DNA from: Acidobacteriota bacterium
GTDB lineage: Bacteria > Acidobacteriota > Terriglobia > Terriglobales > Acidobacteriaceae
Direction of reading: 5' to 3'
DNA: 64,000 nt
Assembly: GCA_023410055.1 (NCBI GenBank)
Contig: JAEYQK010000022.1
Location: 16,297 to 80,296 of the forward strand
The first letter of the stretch is position 1. The number at the start of each line of letters is the position of its first letter. Below, piece after piece: positions 33,302-42,761 of the stretch. The position numbers were made by a program, and so were the translations under genes. The notes under the pieces were generated by a model that did not search any database, was not told the DNA's origin, and worked only from the letters and a program-made list of their open reading frames with translations.

Positions 33302-34758
33302 CGCTGTCCCTCCTTCGACTGCTGCGACTGAACGGAAATCAAGGCATTCGCAATGACAGTTGCAACCCATTGCTGGTAGGAGCCGGTACCCAATTCATCT
33401 GCCTGAACTTCGCGGGGGCTGAACTCAACGGCGATTGCAGGGATAGCAACACTATTGAGTGGAGCAACGTACCCTGGCAGCGCTACGGCGCGAACGTCCC
33501 GAGCAGACATGCTCTGAGTAATGCTGACGGCATACTGACGGCTTTGATTGACCTGGGACGCCTGCGCCATCTGGACAGGCACAAACGCCAGCGCGGCTCG
33601 GGTTTCCGGCGCAATCGCCGACGAGTAGACGTGTATTCCAAGGCCGGTGCCACTCGCGTGCAGGCTGAGATAAAGCGCCGAGCTAGAGGCGTTAGCGACT
33701 GACGCGCGCTGATCATCAGAAAGTGTCGAGTCTCCGTCCCTGAGTAACGCCGCCGAGATGCCGCGAGCTTCAAGCTCACGCAGAAGTTTATGTGCGACTG
33801 CCAGAGTGACATCCTTTTCGGCGAGTTTGGCGCTGAGGATCGCGCCAGCGTCGTCTCCACCATGGGCGGCATCGATTATCACAAACGTACGAGGTTTGGA
33901 GGGCGGCAGCGTTGGCTGAGTAGCAGGGGAGTGCGCGGGTGGAACAGAAGCGTTCGCCGGAGCCGTCTGTGCTACGGCAGGCGGTGGGGGCGGCACGACC
34001 CCGCTTATGGTGATCACCCTCCGATCATCGCTGAACACGGCAGTCATAGGTGCAGTGCCGAGAACAGAAACTTCAGCCGCACCATTGAACTCGGAATACG
34101 ACGCCGATGTTATGACCTTGTCGTCGAATGCGAACGATCGAGAGTCAGCTTGGACAGGCTCGCGATCAAACACCATTCGTAAACGTCCAGCTTCAGTTGC
34201 AATGAAGGGATTTACTGGCGATGAAAAGCTAAATGCGACTCTGCCCGACTCGGTCTTTCGAACCGAGAAATGTACCACCGTAGCGCCGACAAAGACCCGG
34301 CGAGCAGCCTCATGATAGTCGACAGGAGAGACATCGAACAGCTGCAGGAACTGCTTCAATCCACTTGCTGGGACCAGGCCGTGGCCGGTCTCCATCAAGA
34401 AGGGCGCAGCCATCTCGACACTCTTGCCGTGAATCTTTGCCTTTTTCTTGTCGACTTCGAATTGCGCCTCGATATTGCGGAACTTAAGCTTCCATTTCTT
34501 TCCGTCCGGTCGGGCCGTGATCGGACCAAGTGGTTCTAGCGCCTCGATCAGGCCGACATACTCAGCTCCGTTGCGATCAAGAACGGGAATGGAATAGGAC
34601 GTTTGGCTGGTATAGAAAGTGATGCGCTTAGAATCAGGCTGCGCATGAGATATGAGTACAAGGCACAGAATTCCAGTCAGAATAAGGCCAAGCACGCACA
34701 ACGCTCTAAAGCGAGACGGCCAGAGACCGGAAAAGCGAACTGTAGAAGACTGCTGCAT
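33298..34758 (-). CDS. N-acetylmuramoyl-L-alanine amidase (AMIN plus Amidase_3)
   Basis: A 486-residue exported amidase with an N-terminal signal anchor (LCVLGLILTGILCLVLISHA). Residues of about 40-140 resemble a copper-amine-oxidase-like domain, then an AMIN-type beta domain (about 155-250) and a Pro/Ala-rich linker. The C-terminal Amidase_3 domain begins FVIIDAAHGGDDAGA with a zinc-binding His, continues with a Glu in KLAEKDVTLAVA and a second His in LYLSLHASG. It cleaves the amide between MurNAc and L-Ala, as in daughter-cell separation. First gene of the amidase, GerMN, murI group. Confidence 0.9.
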   Translation of the reverse strand: MQQSSTVRFSGLWPSRFRALCVLGLILTGILCLVLISHAQPDSKRITFYTSQTSYSIPVLDRNGAEYVGLIEALEPLGPITARPDGKKWKLKFRNIEAQFEVDKKKAKIHGKSVEMAAPFLMETGHGLVPASGLKQFLQLFDVSPVDYHEAARRVFVGATVVHFSVRKTESGRVAFSFSSPVNPFIATEAGRLRMVFDREPVQADSRSFAFDDKVITSASYSEFNGAAEVSVLGTAPMTAVFSDDRRVITISGVVPPPPPAVAQTAPANASVPPAHSPATQPTLPPSKPRTFVIIDAAHGGDDAGAILSAKLAEKDVTLAVAHKLLRELEARGISAALLRDGDSTLSDDQRASVANASSSALYLSLHASGTGLGIHVYSSAIAPETRAALAFVPVQMAQASQVNQSRQYAVSITQSMSARDVRAVALPGYVAPLNSVAIPAIAVEFSPREVQADELGTGSYQQWVATVIANALISVQSQQSKEGQR

Positions 34759-34920
34759 TTGGAAACGAGTATCTACCCGCGCTCACCTGATCGCCAAGGT
34801 TGGGTGTGCGGGTTGGATAAGAGCGGCTTTCATGAGCTCCAAGAAGAACATCCTTGGGCGAGGACCGGGTCTGCCAGTCCGCAGTCCTTGCTCAGGGAAG
34901 AGATTCAAGACGTGCTCTAG

Positions 34921-36225
34921 CTACTCCAAAGCATAGATTGTAAGGCCAGTCAGCAGCTTTGGATAGAAGTCGGTAGACTTCTGCGGCAGCACTTCACCGG
35001 CAAACGCGATATCGCGGACCTGATCGATTCGTACCGGATTCATCAGAAATAAAACATTTGCATGTCCGTTGCGGGCCTCTTCAGCGGCTTCGTTGGCGTC
35101 GCGAATGTAACGGATATTGGTCTGGTTGCGGATCGCTTCCTCCGAAATCCCGAGAACATTCTCAAGGATGACCTTGTGCAACTGAACCACATCGAGTTCG
35201 CGCTGTCTCGGAGAGAAACCCGGCATAAGGCTGTCTGCCGTGCCCGGCTTCGATTTCAACAAAACCACTCCCTCATCCGTGACGCCGAGGAGTGCTGTAC
35301 GCTTTTGACCGGCATTGCCGAGTTTTTCGATGGCTTGAGGTATGGACAGAGCACCCAACTTCTCAGCTTCGAAGTAAGGCGCGACGCTGCCAAGGAAGGA
35401 AGACAGATTGAAGGAATCGAGGCCGAAGACAACGCGGTGAGTCGGGAGCACCAGGAGTCCGGGTGCACTCATGTTGACGAACGTCATCATAACGCGCTCG
35501 TACGGCGCATCCGGGATCTCGCCGCCGGCAGCGGCCCGGCGCTCGTTTCGATAGTTTAGGGCCGTTTCGTAGCGGTGATGACCGTCGGCGATGATCAGCT
35601 TCTTGTTCAGCATCGCTTCCTGCACGCGGCAAACGATTGCCGCATCGGAAACGCGCCATAGACGATGCCGCACGCCATATTCGTCTGAGATGTCAACATC
35701 CGGTGCTGCCGAGCCAGAAAACAGGGCGGCTTCAACCAGTTGCTGGGTGTCTTCATAAAGCATGAAGATCTGTCCGAAGTGGGCGTGAGTGGCACGAAGC
35801 AGGTTGAGGCGGTCGGTTTTCGGACCGGAGAGAGTCTGTTCGTGTCGATGTACGATTGCCTCGGAATAGTCTTCAACCTTTCCCAGAGCGATGAATCCGC
35901 GGCGTTCGAACTGGTCGTGCGATGAGCTACCAGGAACGGCGAAGCACTGAGAATAGGCGTAAATAGAAGGTTCGGCCTCGGGCTTGAGGACCCCTTCGGA
36001 GCGCCATTGGGAAAGGTAAGACGCAGCACGAGTGTAAACGTTGTCGCTGGGCGAATCGGGTTCGCGCTTTCCCAGAATGATACGTACTAAGTTGTACGGA
36101 CTTAGGTTATAGTATCGCTCCTGCATAGCAGGAGTAATCTTGTCGTACGGTTGGGTCACCGCGTCGGCCACATTGACGCGGGCAGGATCATAGCGGAGAG
36201 CGCGAAACGGGTATATCTTTGCCAT
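34921..36225 (-). CDS. DUF1015-family protein
   Basis: A 434-residue soluble protein beginning AKIYPFRALRYDPARVNVAD and continuing AVTQPYDKI, the hallmark of DUF1015. Other family motifs are NLVRIILG, HEQTLSGPKTDRLNLLRATH, IADGHHRYETAL and VLFLMNPVR. The conserved Lys, His and Arg residues look catalytic, but no biochemical role is established as far as I know; a link to peptidoglycan or serine metabolism has only been proposed. Transcribed toward the amidase with a 162-base gap. Confidence 0.85.
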   Translation of the reverse strand: MAKIYPFRALRYDPARVNVADAVTQPYDKITPAMQERYYNLSPYNLVRIILGKREPDSPSDNVYTRAASYLSQWRSEGVLKPEAEPSIYAYSQCFAVPGSSSHDQFERRGFIALGKVEDYSEAIVHRHEQTLSGPKTDRLNLLRATHAHFGQIFMLYEDTQQLVEAALFSGSAAPDVDISDEYGVRHRLWRVSDAAIVCRVQEAMLNKKLIIADGHHRYETALNYRNERRAAAGGEIPDAPYERVMMTFVNMSAPGLLVLPTHRVVFGLDSFNLSSFLGSVAPYFEAEKLGALSIPQAIEKLGNAGQKRTALLGVTDEGVVLLKSKPGTADSLMPGFSPRQRELDVVQLHKVILENVLGISEEAIRNQTNIRYIRDANEAAEEARNGHANVLFLMNPVRIDQVRDIAFAGEVLPQKSTDFYPKLLTGLTIYALE

Positions 36226-36468
36226 ATCGTTCTTTGATTCTAAACCGGATCGTCGTTGGAGCGACTCGCGATTTGTGATAGCAGGAATCGTATTTTTCTC
36301 AGCTGTCTGAAAACTTCTGTCGTGTTAAAGGGCTCTATTACAGCGATATGGATGGCGATTGTGAGAAACCCTGAAGCAGGACTGCTGGCGAACAAAAAAG
36401 AAAACCAAGGTCTGGAGGGGAACATCAGACCGAATAGCCGCTTTGTGATCGCGGCGGGCAGGTACGGG

Positions 36469-37539
36469 ATGAATCCGGCAGCAGTTTGTGGGAGTCCGTT
36501 GCAGGTTCTTGCTAAGGACCGAGTTAGCGCGGTTCTCGGAAGATTCTGTTCGACCGCGGTGTTGATTCTTTTCGTGCTAGCTGTACTCTGGTCCTTCTCT
36601 GCCACTGCTCAGGACGCGGACGTTCACATTACTCCTCGAAAAGAGCCCATGAGCGAGGCCGCGAAAGCTGAAGCTGAGGGTGATCCCAGTCTCAAAACTC
36701 ACACCCGGCCAATCAAGAGAGATGTCGATCTGGTGTTGGTGCCGGTGACGATCACCGACCCAATGAACCGGCTTGTTACTGGACTGGAAAAGGAGAATTT
36801 TTCCCTGTTCGAGGGCGATTCGAAGCAGGAAATCAGGCATTTTTCAAGCGAAGATGCCCCGCTTTCGCTTGGTGTCATTTTTGACGTCAGCGGAAGCATG
36901 TCCGACAAAATTGAGAAGTCGCGTGAGGCCGTCGTTGAGTTTTTCAAGACCGCCAATCCGCAGGACGAGTTCTTCATGATCACGTTCTCGGACAAGCCTG
37001 AACTGCTGGCGGACTTCACTCAGTCGGTGGAGGACATCCAGAGCAAACTGGTCACTGTTTTGCCCAAGGGCAAAACGGCTTTGCTGGACGCGATTTACAT
37101 GGGCATGAGTCGCATGCGAAAGGCGACTCACCAGAAAAAGGCGCTCTTGATAATCTCCGATGGCGGCGACAACAACAGCCGTTACACGGAGAACGAAATA
37201 AAGTCGATCACTAGAGAGGCCGACGTACAGATATATGCGATCGGCATCTTCGACGCTTCTCCGCGAACGGAAGAAGAGCGGACTGGGCCGGTGTTGCTTT
37301 CGGACATAACGGACGTCACTGGTGGGCGCACATTCACAATCAACAACATCGACGAGTTGGCAGACGTCGCCTCTAAGATCGGGGTTGAACTCCGGAATCA
37401 GTATGTTCTGGGATATCGCCCCAAGAATTTGAGTCGTGACGGCAAGTGGCGAAAGATCAAGGTAAAGCTGCAGCCTCCGAAAGGGCTGCCGCCACTGCAC
37501 GTATACGCCAAAACTGGATACTATGCACCGACTCAGTAA
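36469..37539 (+). CDS. VWFA-related acidobacterial-type exported protein, copy 1
   Basis: A protein of about 356 residues with a long N-terminal region ending in a hydrophobic export segment (STAVLILFVLAVLWSFSATA). The von Willebrand A domain has an intact MIDAS motif DVSGS at about residues 139-143, with the metal-binding Thr in KGKTALLDAIYMG and Asp in IISDGGD. The ending YVLGYRPKN with GKWRKIKVK and TGYYAPT is typical of the acidobacterial VWFA-related family. Start uncertain: ATG 36469 has AGG upstream; a longer frame begins at 36256. It overlaps the second copy by 17 bases. Function unknown; metal-dependent protein binding in the envelope is likely. Confidence 0.82.
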   Translation: MNPAAVCGSPLQVLAKDRVSAVLGRFCSTAVLILFVLAVLWSFSATAQDADVHITPRKEPMSEAAKAEAEGDPSLKTHTRPIKRDVDLVLVPVTITDPMNRLVTGLEKENFSLFEGDSKQEIRHFSSEDAPLSLGVIFDVSGSMSDKIEKSREAVVEFFKTANPQDEFFMITFSDKPELLADFTQSVEDIQSKLVTVLPKGKTALLDAIYMGMSRMRKATHQKKALLIISDGGDNNSRYTENEIKSITREADVQIYAIGIFDASPRTEEERTGPVLLSDITDVTGGRTFTINNIDELADVASKIGVELRNQYVLGYRPKNLSRDGKWRKIKVKLQPPKGLPPLHVYAKTGYYAPTQ

Positions 37540-38665
37540 ATCGTTTCTAGCTGTAATCTGTGCTGTCCTGATCTGTTTGCTGGTTGGCAATGCGCAACAG
37601 GCAAACGGCTCTGGGCAGAACAGCGGACAATCGGGTTCTAGTGCAGGTTCGGATAATGGGCCGGTGCAGGATGTGATGCCGCCACTACCGGACACGCAGC
37701 AACCAGGGCAGGGAACTAGCGGCCCGGCGAGTGCTCCTGCGCCTGCGCAAGCCCCCAACCAGCCCGGCGATACCGTGCAGGTGCCAGCAGCCCCCCAAGC
37801 TCCTGCTCGCGAAGATAACGGCGTTTTTGTCTTCAAAAAGCGGGTCGAAGAAGTCGTTCTGCACGCGACGGTTGTAGACGATCGTCAGAAGCTGGTAACC
37901 AATCTGGACAAGACGGCGTTTACGGTCTTTGAAGATGGGCAGCCTCAGAAGATTACATCGTTTCGCCACGAAGACATTCCAGTCGCATTAGGAATTGTGA
38001 TCGACAATTCCGGATCCATGAGAGAGAAACGGCCACAGGTAAATCAGGCTGCGATCAACCTGGTAAAAGCTAGTAACCCGAACGATGAAGTGTTCGTCGT
38101 CAACTTCAACGATGAATACTATCTGGACCAGGATTTTACGGGTGCCGTTCCGAAACTGCAGGAAGCGTTGGAGCGAATCGAGTCACGTGGCGGAACCGCA
38201 CTGTACGATGCTGTCGTGGCTTCGGCGGACCACCTGAAGAAGAACGCTCGGCTCGACAAGAAAGTCTTGTTGGTCGTTACGGATGGCGAGGATAACGCCA
38301 GCCGCGAATCTCTTGAACAGGCGATTCGCCACTTGCAGGCCGAGAATGGCCCGACCGTGTACACGGTCGGAATACTGGGGGGCGAGGCACACCAGAAGCG
38401 AGCAAAGCGGGCCCTGCAAGAGATTTCCGAGGATACAGGCGGTGTGTCCTTCTTTCCCAAGGATCTGAGCGAGGTGGATAGCATAACTCGTCAGGTTGCG
38501 CACGATATTCGCAACCAGTACACGATTGGGTATCGTCCTTCGACGCCGAAAGATAAAGGCGGATACCGGACGATCAAGGTCGAGGCACGCGCAAAGGGCT
38601 ACGGCAAACTGCAGGTTCGCACTCGGAGCGGTTATTACGCGGGGCAGGAGCGCGCAGCGAACTAG
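37523..38665 (+). CDS. VWFA-related acidobacterial-type exported protein, copy 2
   Basis: A 380-residue paralogue of the preceding gene. Signal MHRLSKSFLAVICAVLICLLVGNA is followed by a low-complexity Gly/Ser/Gln/Pro linker (about 25-97), then an N-terminal beta region (VVLHATVVDDRQKLVTNLDK) and a VWA domain with MIDAS DNSGS (161-165), Thr in GGTALYDAVVA and Asp in VVTDGEDN. It ends YTIGYRPS with GYRTIKVEARA and RSGYYAGQ. The start lies within copy 1, indicating translational coupling and probably a hetero-pair at the cell surface. A strong terminator follows. Confidence 0.85.
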   Translation: MHRLSKSFLAVICAVLICLLVGNAQQANGSGQNSGQSGSSAGSDNGPVQDVMPPLPDTQQPGQGTSGPASAPAPAQAPNQPGDTVQVPAAPQAPAREDNGVFVFKKRVEEVVLHATVVDDRQKLVTNLDKTAFTVFEDGQPQKITSFRHEDIPVALGIVIDNSGSMREKRPQVNQAAINLVKASNPNDEVFVVNFNDEYYLDQDFTGAVPKLQEALERIESRGGTALYDAVVASADHLKKNARLDKKVLLVVTDGEDNASRESLEQAIRHLQAENGPTVYTVGILGGEAHQKRAKRALQEISEDTGGVSFFPKDLSEVDSITRQVAHDIRNQYTIGYRPSTPKDKGGYRTIKVEARAKGYGKLQVRTRSGYYAGQERAAN

Positions 38666-38691
38666 CGTTTTGATTGACATCTTTCGGTGGT

Positions 38692-38716
38692 GGGCGCTTT
38701 CGGGCGCCCTTTTTGT
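38692..38716 (+). terminator. Rho-independent terminator after the VWA pair
   Basis: GGGCGC (38692-38697) pairs with GCGCCC (38704-38709) around TTTCGG, followed by TTTTTGTT. It separates the VWA operon from the transsulfuration genes. Confidence 0.88.
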
Positions 38717-38809
38717 TGGGCGAAATCGGTGCAGCCAGGTTCGTTTGACCGGAGACCTTCCTTGCGGATACTCTTTACGGTTCTTTTCCGGGGTGATGTG
38801 GGGGGGCAT

Positions 38810-39760
38810 TTGAAAACACTTGAACGAACAAACTTGCGCGTAGCGGAGACGATCGTTGATCTCGTCGGGGAGACGCCAATGTTGCGGCTTCGGCATCTCT
38901 CGCCGGAGGACGGAGCCGATATCTATGTGAAGCTCGAGTACCTGAACCCAGGCGGCAGCATCAAGGACCGCGCGGCGATCGGGATGATTCTGCGTGCTGA
39001 ATCCGAGGGAAAGCTCAAGCCGGGAGCAACGATCGTGGAGGCAACGGCCGGCAACACTGGCATTGGTCTTGCGCTCATCGGAGTAAGTCGCGGATACAAG
39101 GTCGCCATCTTCATGCCGGAGAAGTTCTCAGAAGAGAAGGCTGCGCTAACGCGGGCGCTGGGAGCCGACGTGACGCGTACGCCGAATTCAGAGGGCATGG
39201 AAGGAGCAATCCGGCGGGCGAAAGAGTTTGCCGAGAAGACGCCCGATTCGTTCATGGCCGGACAGTTCAGCAACCAGGCAAATCCGGATTACCACTACGA
39301 AACTACAGCACGAGAGATGTTCGAACAGATGGAGGGCAATGTCGATGCCGTGGTGATCGGGGCGGGGACTGGCGGCACTTTTACGGGCATCGCCAGGTAC
39401 TTCAAGGAGCGACTACCGAAGCTGTGGGCCGTGACCGTGGAAACGCAAGGATCGGTCTATGGGGGCGGCAAGCCGGGCGATCACAAGGTCGAGGGGATCG
39501 GATCGAGTTTCATTCCGGATACTTACGATCCGGGCCTTTGTGATGAAGTGATAGCTGTGCCTGATCCCGATGCCTTCGACATGGTGAAGCAACTGGCCGC
39601 TAAAGAAGGAGTGCTGGCCGGATCGAGCGCCGGCGCGAACGTGGTCGCCGCGATAAGGATTGCGAGACGTCTGGGGCGAGGCAAGAGGGTCGTAACACTC
39701 ATTCCGGACTCGGCCGAGCGGTACCTGTCAAAGAGCATCTTCGACTTCAAAGCAGAGTAA
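38810..39760 (+). CDS. Cystathionine beta-synthase / cysteine synthase family PLP enzyme
   Basis: About 316 residues in the fold-type II PLP family. The Schiff-base lysine is about K52 in GGSIKDRAA, the phosphate loop is ATAGNTGIG plus GAGTGGTF, and VEGIGSSFIPDTYD with EGVLAGSSAGAN are typical of cystathionine beta-synthases. Without regulatory CBS domains it condenses serine and homocysteine, or makes cysteine. Start codon: no ATG fits; TTG 38810 follows a G-run, and GTG 38798 is an alternative. The frame upstream overlaps the terminator and is excluded. With the next gene it forms a serine-to-cysteine reverse transsulfuration pair. Confidence 0.85.
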   Translation: MKTLERTNLRVAETIVDLVGETPMLRLRHLSPEDGADIYVKLEYLNPGGSIKDRAAIGMILRAESEGKLKPGATIVEATAGNTGIGLALIGVSRGYKVAIFMPEKFSEEKAALTRALGADVTRTPNSEGMEGAIRRAKEFAEKTPDSFMAGQFSNQANPDYHYETTAREMFEQMEGNVDAVVIGAGTGGTFTGIARYFKERLPKLWAVTVETQGSVYGGGKPGDHKVEGIGSSFIPDTYDPGLCDEVIAVPDPDAFDMVKQLAAKEGVLAGSSAGANVVAAIRIARRLGRGKRVVTLIPDSAERYLSKSIFDFKAE

Positions 39761-39780
39761 ATAGCTGCACGAAAGGCGAT

Positions 39781-40944
39781 ATGGCGAAGAAAGCAGGATT
39801 GGGTTTCTCCACAAAGGCGATACATGCGGGAGCACAACCGGAGCCGGTGACGGGGGCGGTTTCGTTTCCGATCTTTGCGACGTCAACCTACGCGCAGGAA
39901 GAACTCGGCAAGCCGCGGCAAGGATATGAGTATTCGCGCGTGACGAATCCCACGCGAGACCGCCTGGAGGAGAATCTCGCGGCACTGGAAGGCGGCGTTG
40001 CCTCTCGCGTGTTCGCCAGTGGCATGGCGGCAATCAACGCGATGATGACCATGCTGGTGAAGGGCGATCATGTTGTCTGTTCAGACAACGTATATGGCGG
40101 AACTCCGCGCTTGTTCAACCAGATACTCGCTAATTATGGTCTGGAGTTCACCTACGTGAACACGGCAGATCTTAATGCCGTAGAACGCGCTGTCCGTAAA
40201 GAAACCAGATTCGTGTACGTTGAGACGCCGACGAATCCGTTGATGGCGCTAAGTGATCTGGAGGCGATTGCCGATATTTGCCATCGGCGAAAGGGTGTCG
40301 AACTGATTGTCGACAACACGTTCATGTCGCCATATTTCCAACGTCCCATTGAGCTCGGTGCTGACATGGTGGTCCATTCGACGACGAAGTTTCTAAACGG
40401 GCACAGCGATGGCCTTGGCGGCGTAGTGGTCTGCAATACGAAAGAGCAAGCTGAAAAGCTGGCGTTCATACAGAAGGCCCAAGGCGCGATCATGTCGCCG
40501 TTCGAGTGCTTCCTCGTAATGCGAGGTGTCAAGACCCTGGCCGTTCGCATGGAGCAACATGACCGGAACGGGAGAATCGTCGCCGACTACCTGAATAGAC
40601 ACAAGAAGGTGAAGGCAGTGTTCTATCCCGGATTGCCGGAGCATCCGCAGCATGACTTGGCAATGAAACAAATGTCGGGTTTCGGGTCCATGATCACGTT
40701 CGAGACAGGATCCTTGGGGAATGCGAAGAAGCTGTTGAAGCGTGTTCGCGTGTGTACGCTTGGCGAGTCGCTGGGAGGAGTGGAGACGCTCATCTCGCAT
40801 CCAGCGACGATGACCCACGCTGCATTGGGGCGCGCCGGACGCGCAGCGATCGGGATCACTGATGGTATGGTGCGTCTCTCCGTCGGTATCGAGAACGTGG
40901 AAGACATCATCACCGATTTAGAGCAGGCGCTAGCGGCGATGTGA
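39781..40944 (+). CDS. Cystathionine gamma-lyase/synthase family PLP enzyme
   Basis: A 387-residue Cys/Met-metabolism PLP enzyme. The Schiff-base lysine is K203 in VVHSTTKFLNGHSD. YEYSRVTNPTRDRLE (49-63), ASGMAAINAM (79-88) and DNTFMSPY (178-185) are the other cofactor motifs. Placed 20 bases after the beta-synthase with a good ribosome site (GAAAGG), it most likely cleaves cystathionine to cysteine, ammonia and 2-oxobutyrate; gamma-synthase activity cannot be excluded from sequence. The pair converts homocysteine sulfur to cysteine. Confidence 0.88.
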   Translation: MAKKAGLGFSTKAIHAGAQPEPVTGAVSFPIFATSTYAQEELGKPRQGYEYSRVTNPTRDRLEENLAALEGGVASRVFASGMAAINAMMTMLVKGDHVVCSDNVYGGTPRLFNQILANYGLEFTYVNTADLNAVERAVRKETRFVYVETPTNPLMALSDLEAIADICHRRKGVELIVDNTFMSPYFQRPIELGADMVVHSTTKFLNGHSDGLGGVVVCNTKEQAEKLAFIQKAQGAIMSPFECFLVMRGVKTLAVRMEQHDRNGRIVADYLNRHKKVKAVFYPGLPEHPQHDLAMKQMSGFGSMITFETGSLGNAKKLLKRVRVCTLGESLGGVETLISHPATMTHAALGRAGRAAIGITDGMVRLSVGIENVEDIITDLEQALAAM

Positions 40945-41013
40945 CGAGTCGGCAACTATCATCCATCTGGGCGCGGCTCCAGCTGCGCTGTTTTGCTGTG
41001 GTAATGTACGAGA

Positions 41014-41811
41014 ATGAGTTCTCGTGAATGGAATGCGGAGGAGTACCATCGCCTCTCGAATCCTCAGTGTGGCTGGGGATTGAAGGTTCTGGAGCGCGTT
41101 GCGGCACTGCCCGTTCGCGGCGACGAGCGCGTAATGGATGCCGGCTGTGGAACGGGTCGAGTTACCGGAGAATTGATTAAGCTCCTGTCCACGGGCTCAG
41201 TGGTTGGCGTCGATCTTTCGGCCAATATGTTGGCGCAGGCTCGGGAGAATCTCGAATCGCATTTTGCGGGGCGCGTGAGCTTCTTGAATGCCGACTTGCA
41301 GTTGCTCCCATTTCAGAACGAGTTTGACGGCGTGTTCAGCACGGCAGTGTTGCATTGGGTCAAGGACCATCCCCGTCTGTTTAGCAGCATCGCCCGCACT
41401 TTGCGCCCAGGCGGATGGCTGGTTGCCCAGTGTGGTGGCAAGGGCAATCTGGAGCACATGCGTGGTCGGGTAAGAGCGCTTCAGAAGCGAGCACCTTATT
41501 CGAGGTACTTCGAACGCTGGTCAGAGCCATGGGAGTATGCCGACGAGGGTGTGACGGCGGAGCGGTTGAGAGCGGCAGGGTTCGCCACCGCGAACACATG
41601 GCTGGAGAATGCCAGCTTTTCGATGAGTGATCCTGCGGAGTACCGCGAGTTCTTGAAGACAGTCATCGTACGGGCAAATCTCGAACAGATTCCTGAGGAG
41701 CAACTGAGAAACCAGTTTCTGCATGAACTGACGGAACAGGCAGCACGAGAGGACGGATTCATGCTGGATTACTGGCGATTGAATATTGACGCACGGAAGG
41801 GGAACTCATGA
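41014..41811 (+). CDS. Class I SAM-dependent methyltransferase (trans-aconitate methyltransferase-like)
   Basis: A 265-residue methyltransferase. Motif I is MDAGCGTGRVTG (41-52), motif II acidic GVDLSANML, motif III FLNADLQLLPF and motif IV FDGVFSTAVLHWV. The N-terminal WNAEEYHRLSNPQCGWG resembles trans-aconitate 2-methyltransferase (Tam). Substrate not proven. It follows the transsulfuration pair by 69 bases; a link through SAM/homocysteine turnover is possible. The 3' end overlaps cutA by six bases in convergent orientation. Confidence 0.82.
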   Translation: MSSREWNAEEYHRLSNPQCGWGLKVLERVAALPVRGDERVMDAGCGTGRVTGELIKLLSTGSVVGVDLSANMLAQARENLESHFAGRVSFLNADLQLLPFQNEFDGVFSTAVLHWVKDHPRLFSSIARTLRPGGWLVAQCGGKGNLEHMRGRVRALQKRAPYSRYFERWSEPWEYADEGVTAERLRAAGFATANTWLENASFSMSDPAEYREFLKTVIVRANLEQIPEEQLRNQFLHELTEQAAREDGFMLDYWRLNIDARKGNS

Positions 41812-42126
41812 CCCCACGTTCTCCTCGATCCAGTCGAGATACGCGGCGCTGCCATCCTCGATCGACAGCATGATGCATTCAGGGAGTTCGTAACTGTGCA
41901 GCTCTTTGACGGCCTTGCACACCGATTCGAAAGCGCCAGCACTCGTCTTCACAACGAGGAGCCATTCTTCGCTGGACTCAATCTCTCCCTTCCATCGGTA
42001 AACGGAGTGGATCGGGGCGATGACGTTAACACACGCGGCGAGACGACGTTCTACGAGTTGGCGTGCGATCTTGTGTGCCTCGTCTTTCGACCCGGCCGTG
42101 GTGAGGACGATTCGCTTGTCAGTCAT
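41806..42126 (-). CDS. cutA: Divalent-cation tolerance protein CutA
   Basis: A 106-residue CutA, a ferredoxin-like trimer. Family marks are RLAACVNVIAPIHSVYRWKG (31-50), EEWLLVVKT and LHSYELPECIML. CutA was linked to copper tolerance in E. coli, but its molecular role remains unclear. Monocistronic, convergent with the methyltransferase gene. Confidence 0.93.
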   Translation of the reverse strand: MTDKRIVLTTAGSKDEAHKIARQLVERRLAACVNVIAPIHSVYRWKGEIESSEEWLLVVKTSAGAFESVCKAVKELHSYELPECIMLSIEDGSAAYLDWIEENVGS

Positions 42127-42326
42127 GGGGAAATGTTATAACGGAGTGGGTTTTCAGATGGACTTTCCTTGCTCGCGGTTTTCGCACCCGCGCTTTTGTT
42201 AAACTTGGTTCCTTTTGTGCGAGAAAGGGAAGTTCTTCTTGACCCTGAAGCAAAAGAGCAGTTCACTTACAGAGAGGATGCATCTAAGTTCGGGTGTGTC
42301 TCACGTAGGAGAAGGTTCAACCGGCG

Positions 42327-42692
42327 GTGATTGAGAAGATCGAACAAGTTCGCGAGTTTGTAACGAAGCGCCAGAAAACACTGGCCAGCTTCGGCATTTG
42401 TTTTTTGGCCATCTTTATGGCCTACCATGTTGTCACCGCGAATAACGGGATCAAGGTCTACTTCCACAAGAAGAGCGAGAGTCGGACTCTGCAGAAAGAG
42501 GTTGAGCAGTTGAGAGCGGAGAACGAACAGTTGGCGAAGCGTGTTAATTCGCTGAAGACCGATCCTCAGACGATAGAGAGGGAAGCGCGAGAGCAGCTGA
42601 AGTATACGAAGCCCGGAGAGGTGGTCTTTGTCACTCGCGAACAGCAAGCTCAGCAGAAGCCTCCGGCCAACGCTACTGCACAGAATAAGTAG
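42327..42692 (+). CDS. FtsB/DivIC-like septum formation protein
   Basis: A 121-residue bitopic protein. A short cytoplasmic N-terminus leads to one membrane span (ASFGICFLAIFMAYHVVT, about 21-38), then a coiled coil (SRTLQKEVEQLRAENEQLAK plus RVNSLK) and the DivIC-type motif DPQTIEREAREQLKYTKPGE. FtsB/DivIC bridges FtsL and FtsQ/DivIB in the divisome. The start is GTG 42327 after AGGAGAAGG, with a long spacer of about 11 bases. A terminator follows the stop. Confidence 0.85.
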   Translation: MIEKIEQVREFVTKRQKTLASFGICFLAIFMAYHVVTANNGIKVYFHKKSESRTLQKEVEQLRAENEQLAKRVNSLKTDPQTIEREAREQLKYTKPGEVVFVTREQQAQQKPPANATAQNK

Positions 42693-42715
42693 ATATCTCG
42701 CTCAAGCAAAATCAA

Positions 42716-42746
42716 GGGGCAGCCAGACGGCTGCCCCTCCGTATTT
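42716..42746. terminator. Rho-independent terminator between ftsB-like and thiG
   Basis: GGGGCAGCC (42716-42724) pairs perfectly with GGCTGCCCC (42729-42737) around AGAC, followed by TCCGTATTT. It lies between two convergent genes and could serve both. Confidence 0.82.
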
Positions 42747-42761
42747 AGTGGATGATCTGAT

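Noticed and set aside
34603..34920. Plus-strand frame between the amidase and DUF1015 genes
   Set aside because: Mostly antisense to the amidase and lacking a ribosome site.
36844..37836. 330-codon minus-strand frame over the VWA genes
   Set aside because: Long only because of the codon pattern of the real genes; composition is that of a shadow frame.
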